This document shows, in pieces, positions 24,441-35,700 of a stretch of 64,000 bases of DNA (its first letter is position 1; the number at the start of each line of letters is the position of its first letter). The notes beneath the pieces are model-generated. The model saw only the letters and a list, made by a program, of their open reading frames with translations, searched no databases and was not told the origin of the DNA. Source of the DNA: Macropodus opercularis (Eukaryota > Chordata > Actinopteri > Anabantiformes > Osphronemidae); contig CM061106.1 of the NCBI GenBank assembly GCA_030770545.1, positions 10,293,501 through 10,357,500 on the forward strand, in the 5' to 3' direction. The position numbers and the translations under genes are program-made.

Positions 24441-24549
24441 GGTTTTACATAAAATATCTTAATAAAATCTGATGTAAACTGATTACTAGTTTTATGTATT
24501 TAATTCATTCACTGACTTGTATTAGACTCAAATTTATTAGGGGTTAATA
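24441..24549. other. Spacer between 717-bp array and hAT end
   Basis: AT-rich sequence with no feature recognised. Confidence 0.5.
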
Positions 24550-24967
24550 CAGGGGTCGGCAACCGTCACCACACAAAGAGCCATTTGGACCTTTTTCCCA
24601 CAGAAAAGAAAACCCTGGGAGCCACAAAACCCTTTTGACATTTTAATTGAAATAACACTACATGTAACGGTTGTTTTTCCTTTATTCTCTGCATAATCAA
24701 ACCATAATGTGTTGCATTTATGAAATCAATGAACTGCAGAGAGAATGAAATTACATTTCTTCATGCAACAAAAACATTTTTAACTCTTTAAAAAAAGTAC
24801 TCAATGTCTATTTGAGTCCTTCTTGTATTTATGAAAAGAACGCGAACACAAACACCGGCAGCAAACCAAAAATGCCGTCCTCTTCTGTGTGCCGCCATCC
24901 TTTTACTGGCGCAAGCAGTCAGCGGCAACCTGAATAATAAAAGGACTATTTCACCAACAATATATTA

Positions 24968-24969
24968 AT

Positions 24970-25002
<33 letters not shown>

Positions 25003-25045
25003 CTTTATTTATCCCGCAGTGGGGAAATTCTGGTGTCCCAGCAGA
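24968..25045 (-). mobile_element. 3' tail of the L2/CR1-like LINE, minus orientation
   Basis: (AGAT)n at 24970-25002 is followed by CTTTATTTATCCCGCAGTGG, GGAAATTCTGGTG and TCCCAGCAG. This is the reverse complement of the tail at about 4135-4202. Only the last ~75 bases of the element were inserted. Confidence 0.85.
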
Positions 25046-25101
25046 AATTATATATGAATATATGCAAAATAATAGACAATTAAAATATGTATCATACTTA
25101 G

Positions 25102-26830
25102 TTAATGTGATTTCTGCTTCTGAACCTCAGCGCACAGCGTCTGCACGTCAGGGCTGTATGATGTCACCTTCATCTTTACACAGGATCGTAAGCTGTCATC
25201 TGTGAGGCGATGGAGATGTTTGTTTTTAATATAGTTCATGTTGGAGAACACCTGCTCACATACATATGTGGATCCAAAGATCGACAGGACTCCAAGCGCA
25301 TATTTTCTCATGTCACATAAATGTCGGGGATAGCATTCCATGTTTCCAACACAAGTTTGTCCGGTTTGGGGAGGTTTTCAATATCACTCCATTTGTGATT
25401 CTGAGCAAGAACGGCCCTCTGACGGGCAACACCTTCAAGGTTTGCTGTCATTTTTAAACTTGGATGCCCATATGTCTTTGTCGGCTATGTCGGCCAGTTC
25501 CATCTCAAGATCAGGTTGACTCACACCTGCAAATGCAGTCGTGTTCAGTAGGGATGGATCGATGCTCAGGGGAGCGACAGGGAAGGATAATGTGGTTTTT
25601 CTTCTCTGAACTCACAGAATCATTTCCCAAACGATGTTTGCATTGTGATGATTGCATAATGTAAATAATTAACGTTGTGAGCTTGTTTGAACTCTCTCAA
25701 ATTGGGGAAGTGAGACAGAACCTTTCTGTACATCTGAAGCAAGCACTTTCAACTTGCGCTTGAATGCCAAAACCTCCTCCAACATGTGCAGGGCTGTGCT
25801 TCCTTTCCCCTGAAGAGCTGTGTTCAGCGTGTTCAGGTGCGCTGTCATGTCTACCATAAAGTGGAGCTTTTCCAGCGACTCTGGCTGTTCCAGCTCAGGA
25901 CAAGTGAGCCCTCTGCTCGCCAGGAAAGTTTTCACTTCTTCCAGCAAAGCGTTTCAGCCACCGGACTCTGTTGTGCAGCAGGAGATCAGAATATGTGCTT
26001 TCCAGCTCATCCAGTAACGAACGGAACTGACGGTGATTTAAACCTTTATTTATCATTATTTTAATGACAACATTCATTACTTCTGTGCAATCCGGAGGAA
26101 ATGTTTGCACACACAGTGCCTCTTGGTGCAGGATGCAGTGAAAAATCAGCAGCTTTCTGTCCAGCGACTTCTGCAGTAAAGTCGCAAAACCCTTATGTGC
26201 TCCTGTCATACTTGGTCCCATCAGTAGCCACTGACACCAGGTGAGTGGTGTTGATTTCTTTGGCTCTTAAACAGTTCAAGACAGCCTCACAGATGTCTTC
26301 CCCCCGTGTTTGGCCTTTTAGTGGTATCAACTCAATCAGTTCTTCCTGTGGCCCAGCAGAGTTTACATACCGGCAGAACAGTGCTATTTGTTCAATATCA
26401 CCTTTGTCTTTAGACTCATCACATGCAATTGAGTAGGCCACAGCTGAATTGATGTCTTGCTGTCTGGTAACGTCTTCTGCCATTTTTATGGTTCTGTCTT
26501 TGCAGAGACGGCATCTCCCTGATTTTCTGCACAATTTCACTCTTGTTTTTAAAGTCCGTCTGAAATCTTAATGAAAGATTCTTTTATATATTCTCCGTCT
26601 GTGAACGGCTTCCCGTGGCCGACTATTTCCCGAGCGGCCACAAAACTAGCAAATGTAGTTGAATTTGCAGACTTCATCCACTTCTTGAAATGATTTTTGC
26701 TCAGATCAACCTTCTGCATCAGTTCTGAAACGGCTTTTTTTCTCTCATCTCCATCTGGATATTTTTGAGCAAAGGCTGCGTGTTTATTCTGGAAATGTCT
26801 TGCGACATTTGACTTTTTGTTGTTTGCTAG
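25102..26830 (-). pseudogene. Broken hAT transposase (GTF2IRD2/BED-type lineage)
   Basis: Read from high to low coordinates, several broken frames form one transposase. About 26830-26560 holds the region before the catalytic core. 26540-26193 includes AYSIACDESKDKGDIEQIAL, with the first catalytic Asp-like region. 26221-25895 includes RVRWLKRF, matching the hAT RW motif, and is joined to the previous part by a frameshift at about 26215. 25947-25669 includes LHFMVDMTAHLNTLNTALQG. 25341-25102 includes STYVCEQVFSNMNYIKNKH, the C-terminal hAT dimerisation motif. This lineage also gave rise to GTF2IRD2 and related vertebrate domesticated genes. Several frame breaks and the missing N terminus make it a dead copy. 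Confidence 0.82.
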
Positions 26831-26933
26831 TGTAAATAAGCCTTTTTACTGGATGAAAGTGTCAGATGTCCCAGTTTAATATTTGTTACGTTACCTAGGT
26901 TCTAGCATGAATAAAATATTGGTTTGTGTTATT

Positions 26934-27005
26934 TGAAAGTGTTTTCGCTTTCATTTGATTCAAATTTCAAAAGCGTCCCAACTCTTCTGGAATCCGGGTT
27001 GTAGA
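26934..27005. repeat. Dispersed-repeat-like fragment
   Basis: The stretch ending GCGTCCCAACTCTTCTGGAA and TCCGGGTTGTA resembles a sequence I associate with the ends of common teleost dispersed elements. The family was not assigned. Confidence 0.35.
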
Positions 27006-27641
27006 GCGACAGGCTTTACTTGAAACAACTCCGTCATCATCGCTCTGACTGTCTGAGTTATGCTTTTACATCCTGAGCTGCTTTAAGCATTTCACAGTGA
27101 ACTGGTTCATTGGGATGTGGAAGAGGCTGAAATTAGGGTTTAGTTCAGATTAACAACCATATGAATTCATACGCAGACATAAACCAGGAAACCAGTCGCT
27201 GATGAGCCTGGTTCTCTGTTAAAAAAACTAAAAACTCACATTTTAATCCTCCATCAGTCTTCAGTGATGTGAGCTGAGGCTCAAATGGTTCGATTGGATT
27301 CACTTTAACCTGTTCATACTGTGTAAGTGCAGTAATAACATCCACCAAATTAAACTTCATAAAACGTAGAATAACTTCCTGCTGAATGAACCTTCCTGAT
27401 GCTCTGTTTGTGGGTCAGTGTGTGTCTGTGGGCGAATTTCAAGTTTCAGTCACGTGTTGACAGTTTGATCCAGTCATTAGATAAAATGTCAATAAAACCA
27501 CAGCAGTTACAGGTTTGGATGATGAAACAGAAGCAGGTTAGTCTCTGATATTTCCTCCGTCTCCTCTGAAGCAGCTGATCCTCTTCCGCTGGTAACTACA
27601 GCAGATCGTCAGTAGCAGGAAGTGAAGCAGCTGCTGTCAAC
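27006..27641. promoter_or_regulatory. 5' flank of the lectin gene
   Basis: There is no coding. This should hold the promoter and 5' UTR of the lectin-like gene. The start codon context at 27642 is TCAACATGT, and the sequence just upstream (AGGAAGTGAAGC) contains an ETS-like GGAA core. No TATA box or initiator can be assigned. Confidence 0.35.
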
Positions 27642-29963
27642 ATGTCAGACATTTATGCCAAACCGGATTATTGCAGAAAACTGAGACACAACAGGGAGGT
27701 GGAAGATGGAGGAGAGTGGAAGGAAGCTGAGGTGGAAATCTACCAGAGTGTCGCAGACCTCGCAGAGAACCAGACGTGTTCACAGCCTCCTCAGCCAGGT
27801 GAGAACGGTCTCACAAAACACTTAGTTTAGCCTCCAGTCCGTTAGTCCAGCAGGAAGCAGGAGTCCTGTGACTGAGCCTTTCAAGCTGAACTCTTCTCTA
27901 TGAGCATCTACTGACCTGATGGAAAGCGATACCACCACGTTTGCTTCTGCTCTCTCTGCAGGACCAGATGCTCAGAACCGTCCTCCGGTCCACAAACCGT
28001 CTCTGAGAGCAGCCGTGTGTCTGGGAGCTCTGTGTCTGCTGCTGCTGGTGGGGACCGTCGTCCTGTCAGTACGACGTAAGGTTCCACAGCTCAGACTAAC
28101 TAACGTGATGCTTTATGAAAGTTGAGACCAGATGAGCAGCTCTGACCTAAAGTCTAAGTGCTCACCTCATAACTCCCGGACCGGGCCGAGCTGCAGGCTG
28201 GGACCCAGTCAACAGAACTTGGTTCAGTTCAGACACAAACAAAGAAAAGACAAACCAGAGTTTGTTTGTTGCTCAGAGACAGAGAAACTATAAATATCTA
28301 GAAATTCACACATCTCTCTTCCTGTGACAAACACGTCATCTGCTTTTTCCTGCTGTGTTCATTTAGAAGAGGAAGACAGATCTGACAGACGTGACTGAGG
28401 CCGGTCGAGGGTGTAAAGTCTCTGTAGTGTAGCTTCCTGCCTCAGACGGTGGACTTTCAAAGTAAAACAGAAACAAACTAACAGTGATCAGTCCACGTCA
28501 TGTGTAAGACAGACTGAAAGTCAGCTTTTATTAAGGCTGTTGAGTCAGAACATGAGCTTCAGCCTCAGATCCATGTGATGTTTCTGTGGGTGAGTTTGTC
28601 CAGAGGACAGACAGTGGCAGTAACAGCTGATCTCCAGCAGGTGAAGCCTCTCAGTCCCTGGAGGTGACGCCTCGTTTTCTCGCTGACTCTGATCTGGACA
28701 GAAGTGATTCCAGTGTGTTTGCATGAAGAGGGTTTGACCTCTGGTGAACTCAGCTGTCACCCAAACCCTGCTGTGCTTGAACTGAACTCAACTGTGCTTC
28801 ACTCCTGTAACGATGAAGAGTTGTTTCTGCTTTTTCATTTTGTTTCTGAGCAGATGTTTTAGTGACTTTGGAGAATGAGCAGCTGCAGAGCAGGTCCAAC
28901 AACCACAGTGAGTTACTGGTCAGTTACAAAGCGCTGAGTGAAAACCACAGTGAGTTACTGGTCAGTTACAAAACGCTGAGTGAGAACCACAGCGAGTTAC
29001 TGGTCAGTTACAAAACGCTGAGTGAAAACCACAGCAAGTTACTGGACGAAGTGAAGAAGCTGAAGCATCAGATCAATGGTGAGAAGATTTAAATCAACAT
29101 TTAACAAGTGTGGAGATGTTTTAGGTGGAGATTCCTGCTGTGAACAGTAACTAATGATGAATAATGAACTAATGTAACGACCATAAATATGCAAATGTGA
29201 AAATATACGATGGAAACTGTTTACAGAAGCAAAGCTTTGTCCTGGAGGATGGAAAAGATTTGGGTCAAGTCTTTATTTAAAGTGCTCTGAAAAGAAAAGT
29301 TGGTTTGAGAGCAGGAAAGATTGTCAGAACCGAGAATCCGACCTGGTGGTGATCAGCAGCCGAGAGGAGCAGGCGAGTGTGTTGCTGTGTTTTACTGTGT
29401 GTTGCTGTGTTTTACTGTGTGTTGCTGTGTTTTACTGTGTTTTGTGTGTTTTTCTGTGTTTTGCTGTGTTTTACTGTGTTTTGTGTGTTTTACTGTGTTT
29501 TGTGTGTTTTACTGTGTGAATTTATTAACGATCACCGTCTCCTGTCGTCTCTTAGGACTTTGTCACCAGCCTGAGTGTGAATGAACAGTTCTGGATCGGT
29601 CTGAAGGGAGAATGGAACCAACCAGGATTTAAGTATGAGTGGACCTGGGTGGACGGATCAGCACTGACACAGACGTGAGACACTTTCATTTCTATGTCAC
29701 TTTCGTTATTTTTATTCTCATGACGCTTTTCAGCTCAAGGTTCATAAACAGGATAAATGAAAACATTTCAAGAGACGATCTGTAAATATGCAGGATTTAA
29801 AACCGTTTATTTGTCCCTCAGGTTCAGTTCGACAGGATACATTGAAGAGTGCGATGTTTGGTGTTATGTAGTTTACTGTGATCGAGATGGGACATGGACA
29901 GGTGGATATGACACATCTACCAGAAACTGGATGTGTGAGAAGCCGATTGACATTGTTACCTGA
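27642..29963 (+). CDS. C-type lectin-like type II membrane receptor, six exons
   Basis: Exons 27642-27798, 27962-28075, 28854-29078, 29227-29372, 29556-29674 and 29822-29963 join to 903 bases, which is 300 residues plus TGA, with all phases consistent. Exon 1 is a cytoplasmic tail with a YQSV (YxxF-type) sorting motif. Exon 2 holds the membrane span, about residues 68-88 (CLGALCLLLLVGTVVLSV). Exon 3 is the neck, with 14-residue repeats NHSELLVSYKTLSE, each two heptads and each with an NHS sequon. Exons 4-6 form the lectin fold: CPGGWKRFG, WFESRKDC, QFWIGL, YEWTWVDG, EEC and WMCEK. Calcium-ligand motifs EPN/QPD and WND are absent, so Ca2+-dependent sugar binding is unlikely. The layout resembles the CD209/CLEC4/ASGR type of receptor on immune cells. 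Intron 4 uses a GC donor (CAG/GCGAGT). The exact orthologue cannot be assigned. Confidence 0.88.
29374..29520. repeat. Intronic TGTGTTTTACTG-type simple repeat
   Basis: Degenerate units of TGTGTTTTACTG and TGTGTTGCTG fill much of intron 4 of the lectin gene, starting right after its unusual GC donor. Confidence 0.85.
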
Positions 29964-29999
29964 TGACAAACGTGTGTAGTGTTGACACGACGTCTATTA

Positions 30000-30019
30000 A
30001 ATAAACACGACTGAATAAA
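30000..30019 (+). terminator. Polyadenylation signals of the lectin gene
   Basis: Two AATAAA hexamers, at 30000-30005 and 30014-30019, lie 37 and 51 bases after the stop codon. A short 3' UTR is therefore likely. Confidence 0.65.
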
Positions 30020-31979
30020 TGCTCATGAGCCGTTTGTTCGCTGTGGGAGGAGTCAACCTCGACTTCACTTCAGTCGACCTTCACATCCCAGCAGGTGACG
30101 AGCAGGTGAGTCCGGTGATGAGAGGCAGGAGCCCTGACATCTACAGGGAACAGCAGCGCTTCAACACAGAACCAACAACACAGCTGCAGTGTGAAAACGC
30201 CTCTGAGTGTGTTTGTAGTGAGCCGTGAGGCAGGAAGTGAAACTTGCATGTGAGCGGAGCTGATGGTGTGTGTGTGTGTGTGTAATTTGGTGTTTCAGTA
30301 AATATTAGTTGTGTGTTGTGAGTGTCTCTGGTCTTTAGAATACTGTGGCTTAGTTTCTTCTCTCTGCTTCTGGTGTCCATGTTATGGGATCAGAAGCAGA
30401 GAGCAGAGTATCGGTCGGTGGTGCTGTCGTATCAGCGTCGTTTGATCCAACTACAGTAGAAACTAATCGTTTCTTTAACCTCATCGTTGCCTCTTGGTTT
30501 CAGGCTGTTTCCCTGCTTTGCTGTAGTTTGGCCATAATGTCTGCTGAGATGTTCTGTGACGTCATGTGTGGATGTGCTCGTCACTCTGGGTGTGAACGCT
30601 GTGCTCTGGTCTCTGCACTCAACTGTTCAGGCTTAGTTTAGTGGCGAGTGGCTGCTTCCTCTGTAAACACGGCTGCTGTGTAGGAGAGAGGTTAACAGCA
30701 GCACCATCAACCTGTCTCATCTAATGAATGTGTGACATCGATCCAACTCATGCTTTTTCTATGCCGCTAACATGGATCAACCACTTCTGAACCTACAGAA
30801 TCTGAAGAACCTTCACAAGCTTCATACATTTAGTTCTAAACACACAGAAGAAACTCAAACATAGCATAAGTAGATCTGCAGCGGTTATTAAACGTTGGAC
30901 AGAAATCTCTGGCTGTGGACCCGCAGGTTTTTAGATCTGTTAGAACCAAGGACTGATCCAGTCACATTTAGCCTCATGTGCACGTGGTTGTTATTATTTA
31001 AGTGGATCTTGCTTTGGTGGTAATCGTCCACGTTCCTACATCAGCTGTAGCTTCCTCGTGTTCACTGCGACGTGATGTGTATCTTTGCCATCACGAGCCC
31101 AGTGTCTACGTGTCCACATACGTAACAGCCTCCGTCTCTCCCTGCTCTGCTTCCTCTGCCTCCTCCTCCCATCTGACCTCGACCTCTGACCTCGTCTCTG
31201 TCCATGTTCTCTGTCTTGGTGCCAGTAGGCGCCGTCTGAGTCAGAGCCTCCTCTGCAGCCAACACTTCAGTCTTAGCCTGTCTGTGGTTTGCTGTTCAGC
31301 ACGTCTGGCCTGTTCTAGACCAGCAGTGAGTCTCTGAGTAATGAACTACATGTTGTAGTTGTAGTTGTTGTTCATACAGACGCACTAGGTGCATTATCTG
31401 GTGCCCGTGTTCTACTTGACGGTGGCTGATGGACTAAAGGCTCTAAGTTCACCGTGGTCCATCTTAACTCAGCTGTTGGTACAGGCTGCAGTCGGTCGAG
31501 TCACGGTTGACGTCGGTCCCTGCATCTTCCTCTTCGAGACGCCTCAGGTAGATTCTGGGCTGTAACAGGACTTCGGTCTGCGACGAAGAGGAGCAGGGAG
31601 AGAGCGACCTGGAGCAGGTAAGTACAGCAGGTAAGAGGCACCGTGTGGATGCTGAGGACGGCCTCGGGGAACCTCAGCCATCGACTTCGATGGGCCTCAG
31701 ATGCTCTACACCCTGGACGCGCTGGACGGTTCTTCACCACTCAGGCTGGACTGATGACAGCGACTCTGACTACTTGAGCTGTCAGGCGAATCTTGGCCTG
31801 GGAAGTTGAAGCGTGAGAGACCTGGAGAAGGTTCCTGCTGCTGCGACAGCACATCCACCAGTGTCTATAAGGTCTAGAGAATATGGTCCCTCTGAAACAG
31901 AGAAGAGCAGGTTAGAGGTTGGTGGTGAAGAGGCAGGACCCAGATCCTTTATGTCCTGCAGGCGCTGGACTTGTTTTAT
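30020..31979. other. Intergenic stretch
   Basis: No gene is supported. There is a short (TG)n at 30265-30282. Open frames here lack conserved motifs, and no repeat family was recognised. Confidence 0.5.
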
Positions 31980-32700
31980 CTAGAGTTAAGTCAAGTTACA
32001 ATAGGTTAAGTTAAGATAAGTTACAGTAGGTTAAGTAAAGTCAGAGGTGCCCACACTTTTTCAGCGTGTGAGCTTCTTATAAATTGACTATGTCAAAATG
32101 ATCTATCTACTCTAAAAATGCAAAACATATTTATTTATAAATATATTGAGTATTCTTTATTTGTACAATATATGTTGCATTATTGCATGAACCCATATTG
32201 AATCAACCTCAGCATCATCAAGGTAGCACATGAATGTAACGACTGGCTCCAGTAAAACAACGTCTTGAAAGCAAACTGAGCTGATCATACTGATCATGTT
32301 TTTGTCTTTTCCTTGCAGCTCTACGTTAAGGTCATTCAACATGTTGGTCAGATTGGTTAAAAATGCTAAGTCTAGCAGCCACTGATCGTCATTAAGTTGG
32401 TTGTATTCTGCATGTTTAGCTACACGGAAAAACTCCTTAATCTCCTGATAGAACGCTCGAAATCTTTGCAGGAATTTCCCTCGACTAAGTCATCTCACGT
32501 CAGTGTGTAGCAACAACTCAGAGTGGTCGCAATCAGACTCCTCCAAGTGCGCACGAAGTCGCCGTCTTTGAAGACATCTGCCACGAATGCAACAGGCATC
32601 TTTGTTGCCACATCCATTATCTCTTTCTGGCTGTCAAGTTACAGTAGGTTAAGTTAAGTCAAGTTACAGTAGGTTAAGTTAAGTTACAATAGGGCAGCAC
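31980..32700 (-). mobile_element. hAT transposon relic inside a GTTAAGT-type tandem repeat
   Basis: TCAGAGGTGCCCACACTTTT at 32041 has the form of a hAT end. Minus-strand remnants at about 32480-32157 read FYQEIKEFFRVAKHAEYNQL and LNDLNVELQGKDK, matching transposases of the BED-type (ZBED5/SCAND3-like) group, with breaks. The flanks at 31985-32040 and 32640-32695 are copies of one simple repeat (CAAGTTACAGTAGGTTAAGT). The element appears to have landed within that repeat. Confidence 0.65.
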
Positions 32701-35700
32701 ACGGAGGCCAGTCGTGAATAGCTGGAACAGACTTTCAGCCAATCAAATTGCAGCATTTCTCCCTCTCTCCAGGGTCCTGAACTGCTCCCTGAATCCCAGT
32801 TCGAATCCCAGTCAAGGCAAAGTTTGTGTGACATGATTAAAGATAATTGATGAGTTCTAATGTTTTAACAGCTTATTTGGTGTAAATTTACACTAAATGT
32901 AATAGTTTTCCCTTGTTATGATTAGTAGCAGTACTATTAGCATGTCAAATACACCATTCACTTATAAGGAGACTTAGAGATAATATTCATGTAAACTGTT
33001 TAATGAACATAATCAAAGTTACACACGTACATGAAAGCAATACAATATTAATACAATATTACAATATTAAACATAAATGAGTAAACTACGCGTCTCATTG
33101 TTTTTTCTTCCCATGTTATAGAAAGTGGAGCCAGAAACTCTTTCCAGGTCATGTCCCTCTTCATGCCTTTTTCATTATAAAATGATAAGACGAGGCAGTG
33201 AAGGAATGTAAATAGTTAAAAGCTTAGATGCAGGATGCAGGCAGAAAACAGAACAAGCTAAATTAAAGTTTAGTTTCACGTCAAGTTCAGAGAGAGTAGT
33301 AGCATCCAGTCACAGGCCATTAACAGTATGTGGAGAACAGCATGTTAGGAAAAGAGCAGACGAGTTGCATGTAAGTGAAACATGCCCGAATAAGGACAAC
33401 TGGGTGAATGTGTGTAGAAGGAAATGAGCTTAAATCCACAGAACACGGGGCCGAGCAGCAACGGAGCATCTGTGACCACCAATAAGGCACCGAGGGGACG
33501 TAGAGCATCCATGGAGACGAACGGGAAACGTCATCAGGATCCTGTTTCACTGAAAGATGCTCTGTTTAGTATAAAACTGTGGGTCGAGGGACAGACAGCG
33601 TCAGACTTCGTGCTCTGACTATATGCTGTATGGAACAGAGACAGACTGACCCAGGCCTGTACAATTATTATTCTTCAAGTGTGAAGTAAAAGTCAGATTG
33701 AATTCATCAGCAGTTTCTCCTCATCATTAAACGAACGTGCAGAGCTGGGATGTTGAGCGCAGCTTGACAGCAGTAAATGTATTTTCCTGGAATTCCAGGA
33801 AAGCCGGTGTGAATGTGGAGGCTGTTTGGGCCTGTTTCAGTTCCATGTTACAAAAGCGACACTTGTGTCCTGTGGACCGAGGCTCAGTTCTTTTTCTCTG
33901 GGGGCAAATGGAGATTGCTGGTCTAGTAAAATTACAAGAAGAGTGTGAGACTTGAGTTTACCTCTTTAACATGTGCACAACCAAATCAACTATTTTAACA
34001 CTTGCTTTGCTCTCTTTGCAGATGGAGGCTGCAGCAGAGGTTGACCAGTCACTGCAGACATCTCTGGAGAAGAATGTGTCTCTACAAACCCAGAAAGTTT
34101 TATTAATTACAACAAAACAGAGAAACATGGATGACGTTTGGCCCTTGGCCTGTAGTTATGACCAAAAGCTGCACAGCAGAACAATGCTGGCCCATTTATA
34201 TTTGTATTTATTTATATTTATGCTTCTAGCCAAATGTTTTGTTTGTGTGACCAGAATGTACAATATTGTCCATTAAAGAAATATGTTTTGAAACGCAACT
34301 ACTCACCTGGTTCTTCTGGCACAAGAAACTCGAACTGTTTCAGAAGTGGCACAGACGTCTTTTCAGGTGGACTGACTGGAGTGAAAGAGTTAAAAAATAT
34401 AATTAATCAATGGTTTATCTGTAACACATGAATAGGACACTGACATTTCAATAAATGAGCTAAAAAGTAGAATAAAATACATTAATAACATTTACATTTT
34501 AATATTAAATGAATTAATATTTAATTGTGACAAATATTACAATTAAATGTGAGCAGGGAAAGTAACGTGGGACACAGCAAACACATGTCATCACGTGTTA
34601 GTATTCAAAGCAGTTCACACTTCATCATTTCAACCACATAAGGAGATTAATACTCACCCCCATGAAGCGATGAACTGATTCATAGTCACTAGGACGACAA
34701 ACAGAACCAGAAGATAGAACTCATGCTTCGGTGGGAGAGCAGCTCATTATCCCAGAGATGACGATTCGTTAAACGTATTTTATCTTTCTTCTCTTGAAGC
34801 CTTTGATTGTCTGGGGGTTACAGGTGCAGCAGCAACACCAGCAGCAGCGAAGTTGAAACAAGTAACAAGTAACTGTAATTTTCAAAATTAAAATAAATGT
34901 TGACTTACTGTTGTGTGAAGATTATTTTGAGGGAGAAGTACTGAGCGTAGCTCTCTCCAGCTCTTCGTCCTTATCCATCTCTGTGACACAGACAGACATT
35001 TAGCTGTGACGTCTTTGTGTACTCAAATATTTTGTACTTCTACCAGAGAAAATAGAAATGATATCATTTTAAAAACTCAAGACCCACCTGTGGCTTCCTT
35101 GGGATCATGTGAAGGATGTGTCATCACTGAGGCGTGTGCTGCTTGTTTTGCAAGTATTGCTGCAGCTTGTGCATCTTTGTTCCAGGACCACAGCTTTTAC
35201 TAAGCATGAGGCCACGTAGCCATCATTCCTGCTGTCCCAGATGTTTCGCCAGGTGTGTTTGGCACAGGAACCAAAACCAACTGGCTGGTCATCCATTGCA
35301 TCCCCTCCTCTCTGACGCACCACAGCAAGGACATTTAGCTGCAGACAAACGGTTTGTTTGTGCATTTTACCTGTTGGGATAGTAAATACTTTAATATACA
35401 CATGGATATGTAATAATTACAACACGGTGATGCGTGTGGTGTCACTGGGTAACATCAATATCAACACTAGTCCTTTTATGCTTTTTCTAATGTGACGATC
35501 TGACTGTTTCCTTCACATAGTCTGCTAAACTATAATAATGCAGCAAAAGAACATAACAGACACATGGATGGAGAAAACTGATTTAATTTTCAAAGGTTGA
35601 ACCCTGTCGCTCTAAGGCTTTCACATAATAAACCACAGGAGCAAAGACAAAGGGTTTGATGCATTTCAAACACCTACACACGTTTACAACTAAGCCCTCT

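Larger units (their letters stand above)
24550..26850 (-). mobile_element. hAT-superfamily DNA transposon relic
   Basis: CAGGGGTCGGCAACC at 24550 is a classic hAT terminal inverted repeat. Minus-strand transposase remnants follow up to about 26850. The opposite terminus was not found, so the N-terminal (BED finger) side is truncated or diverged. A LINE 3' tail has inserted into the non-coding end at 24968-25045. Confidence 0.8.

Noticed and set aside
29321..29584. Cysteine/valine-rich frame running from lectin exon 4 into intron 4
   Set aside because: It is the translation of a TGTGTTTTACTG simple repeat; the lectin fold requires splicing at 29372.
31002..31337. 111-codon plus-strand frame
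   Set aside because: Low-complexity Ser/Val/Cys composition, no family resemblance and no gene context.
32795..32806. B-box word AGTTCGAATCCC as a tRNA gene
   Set aside because: No A box, cloverleaf stems or terminator T-run around it; at most a SINE trace.
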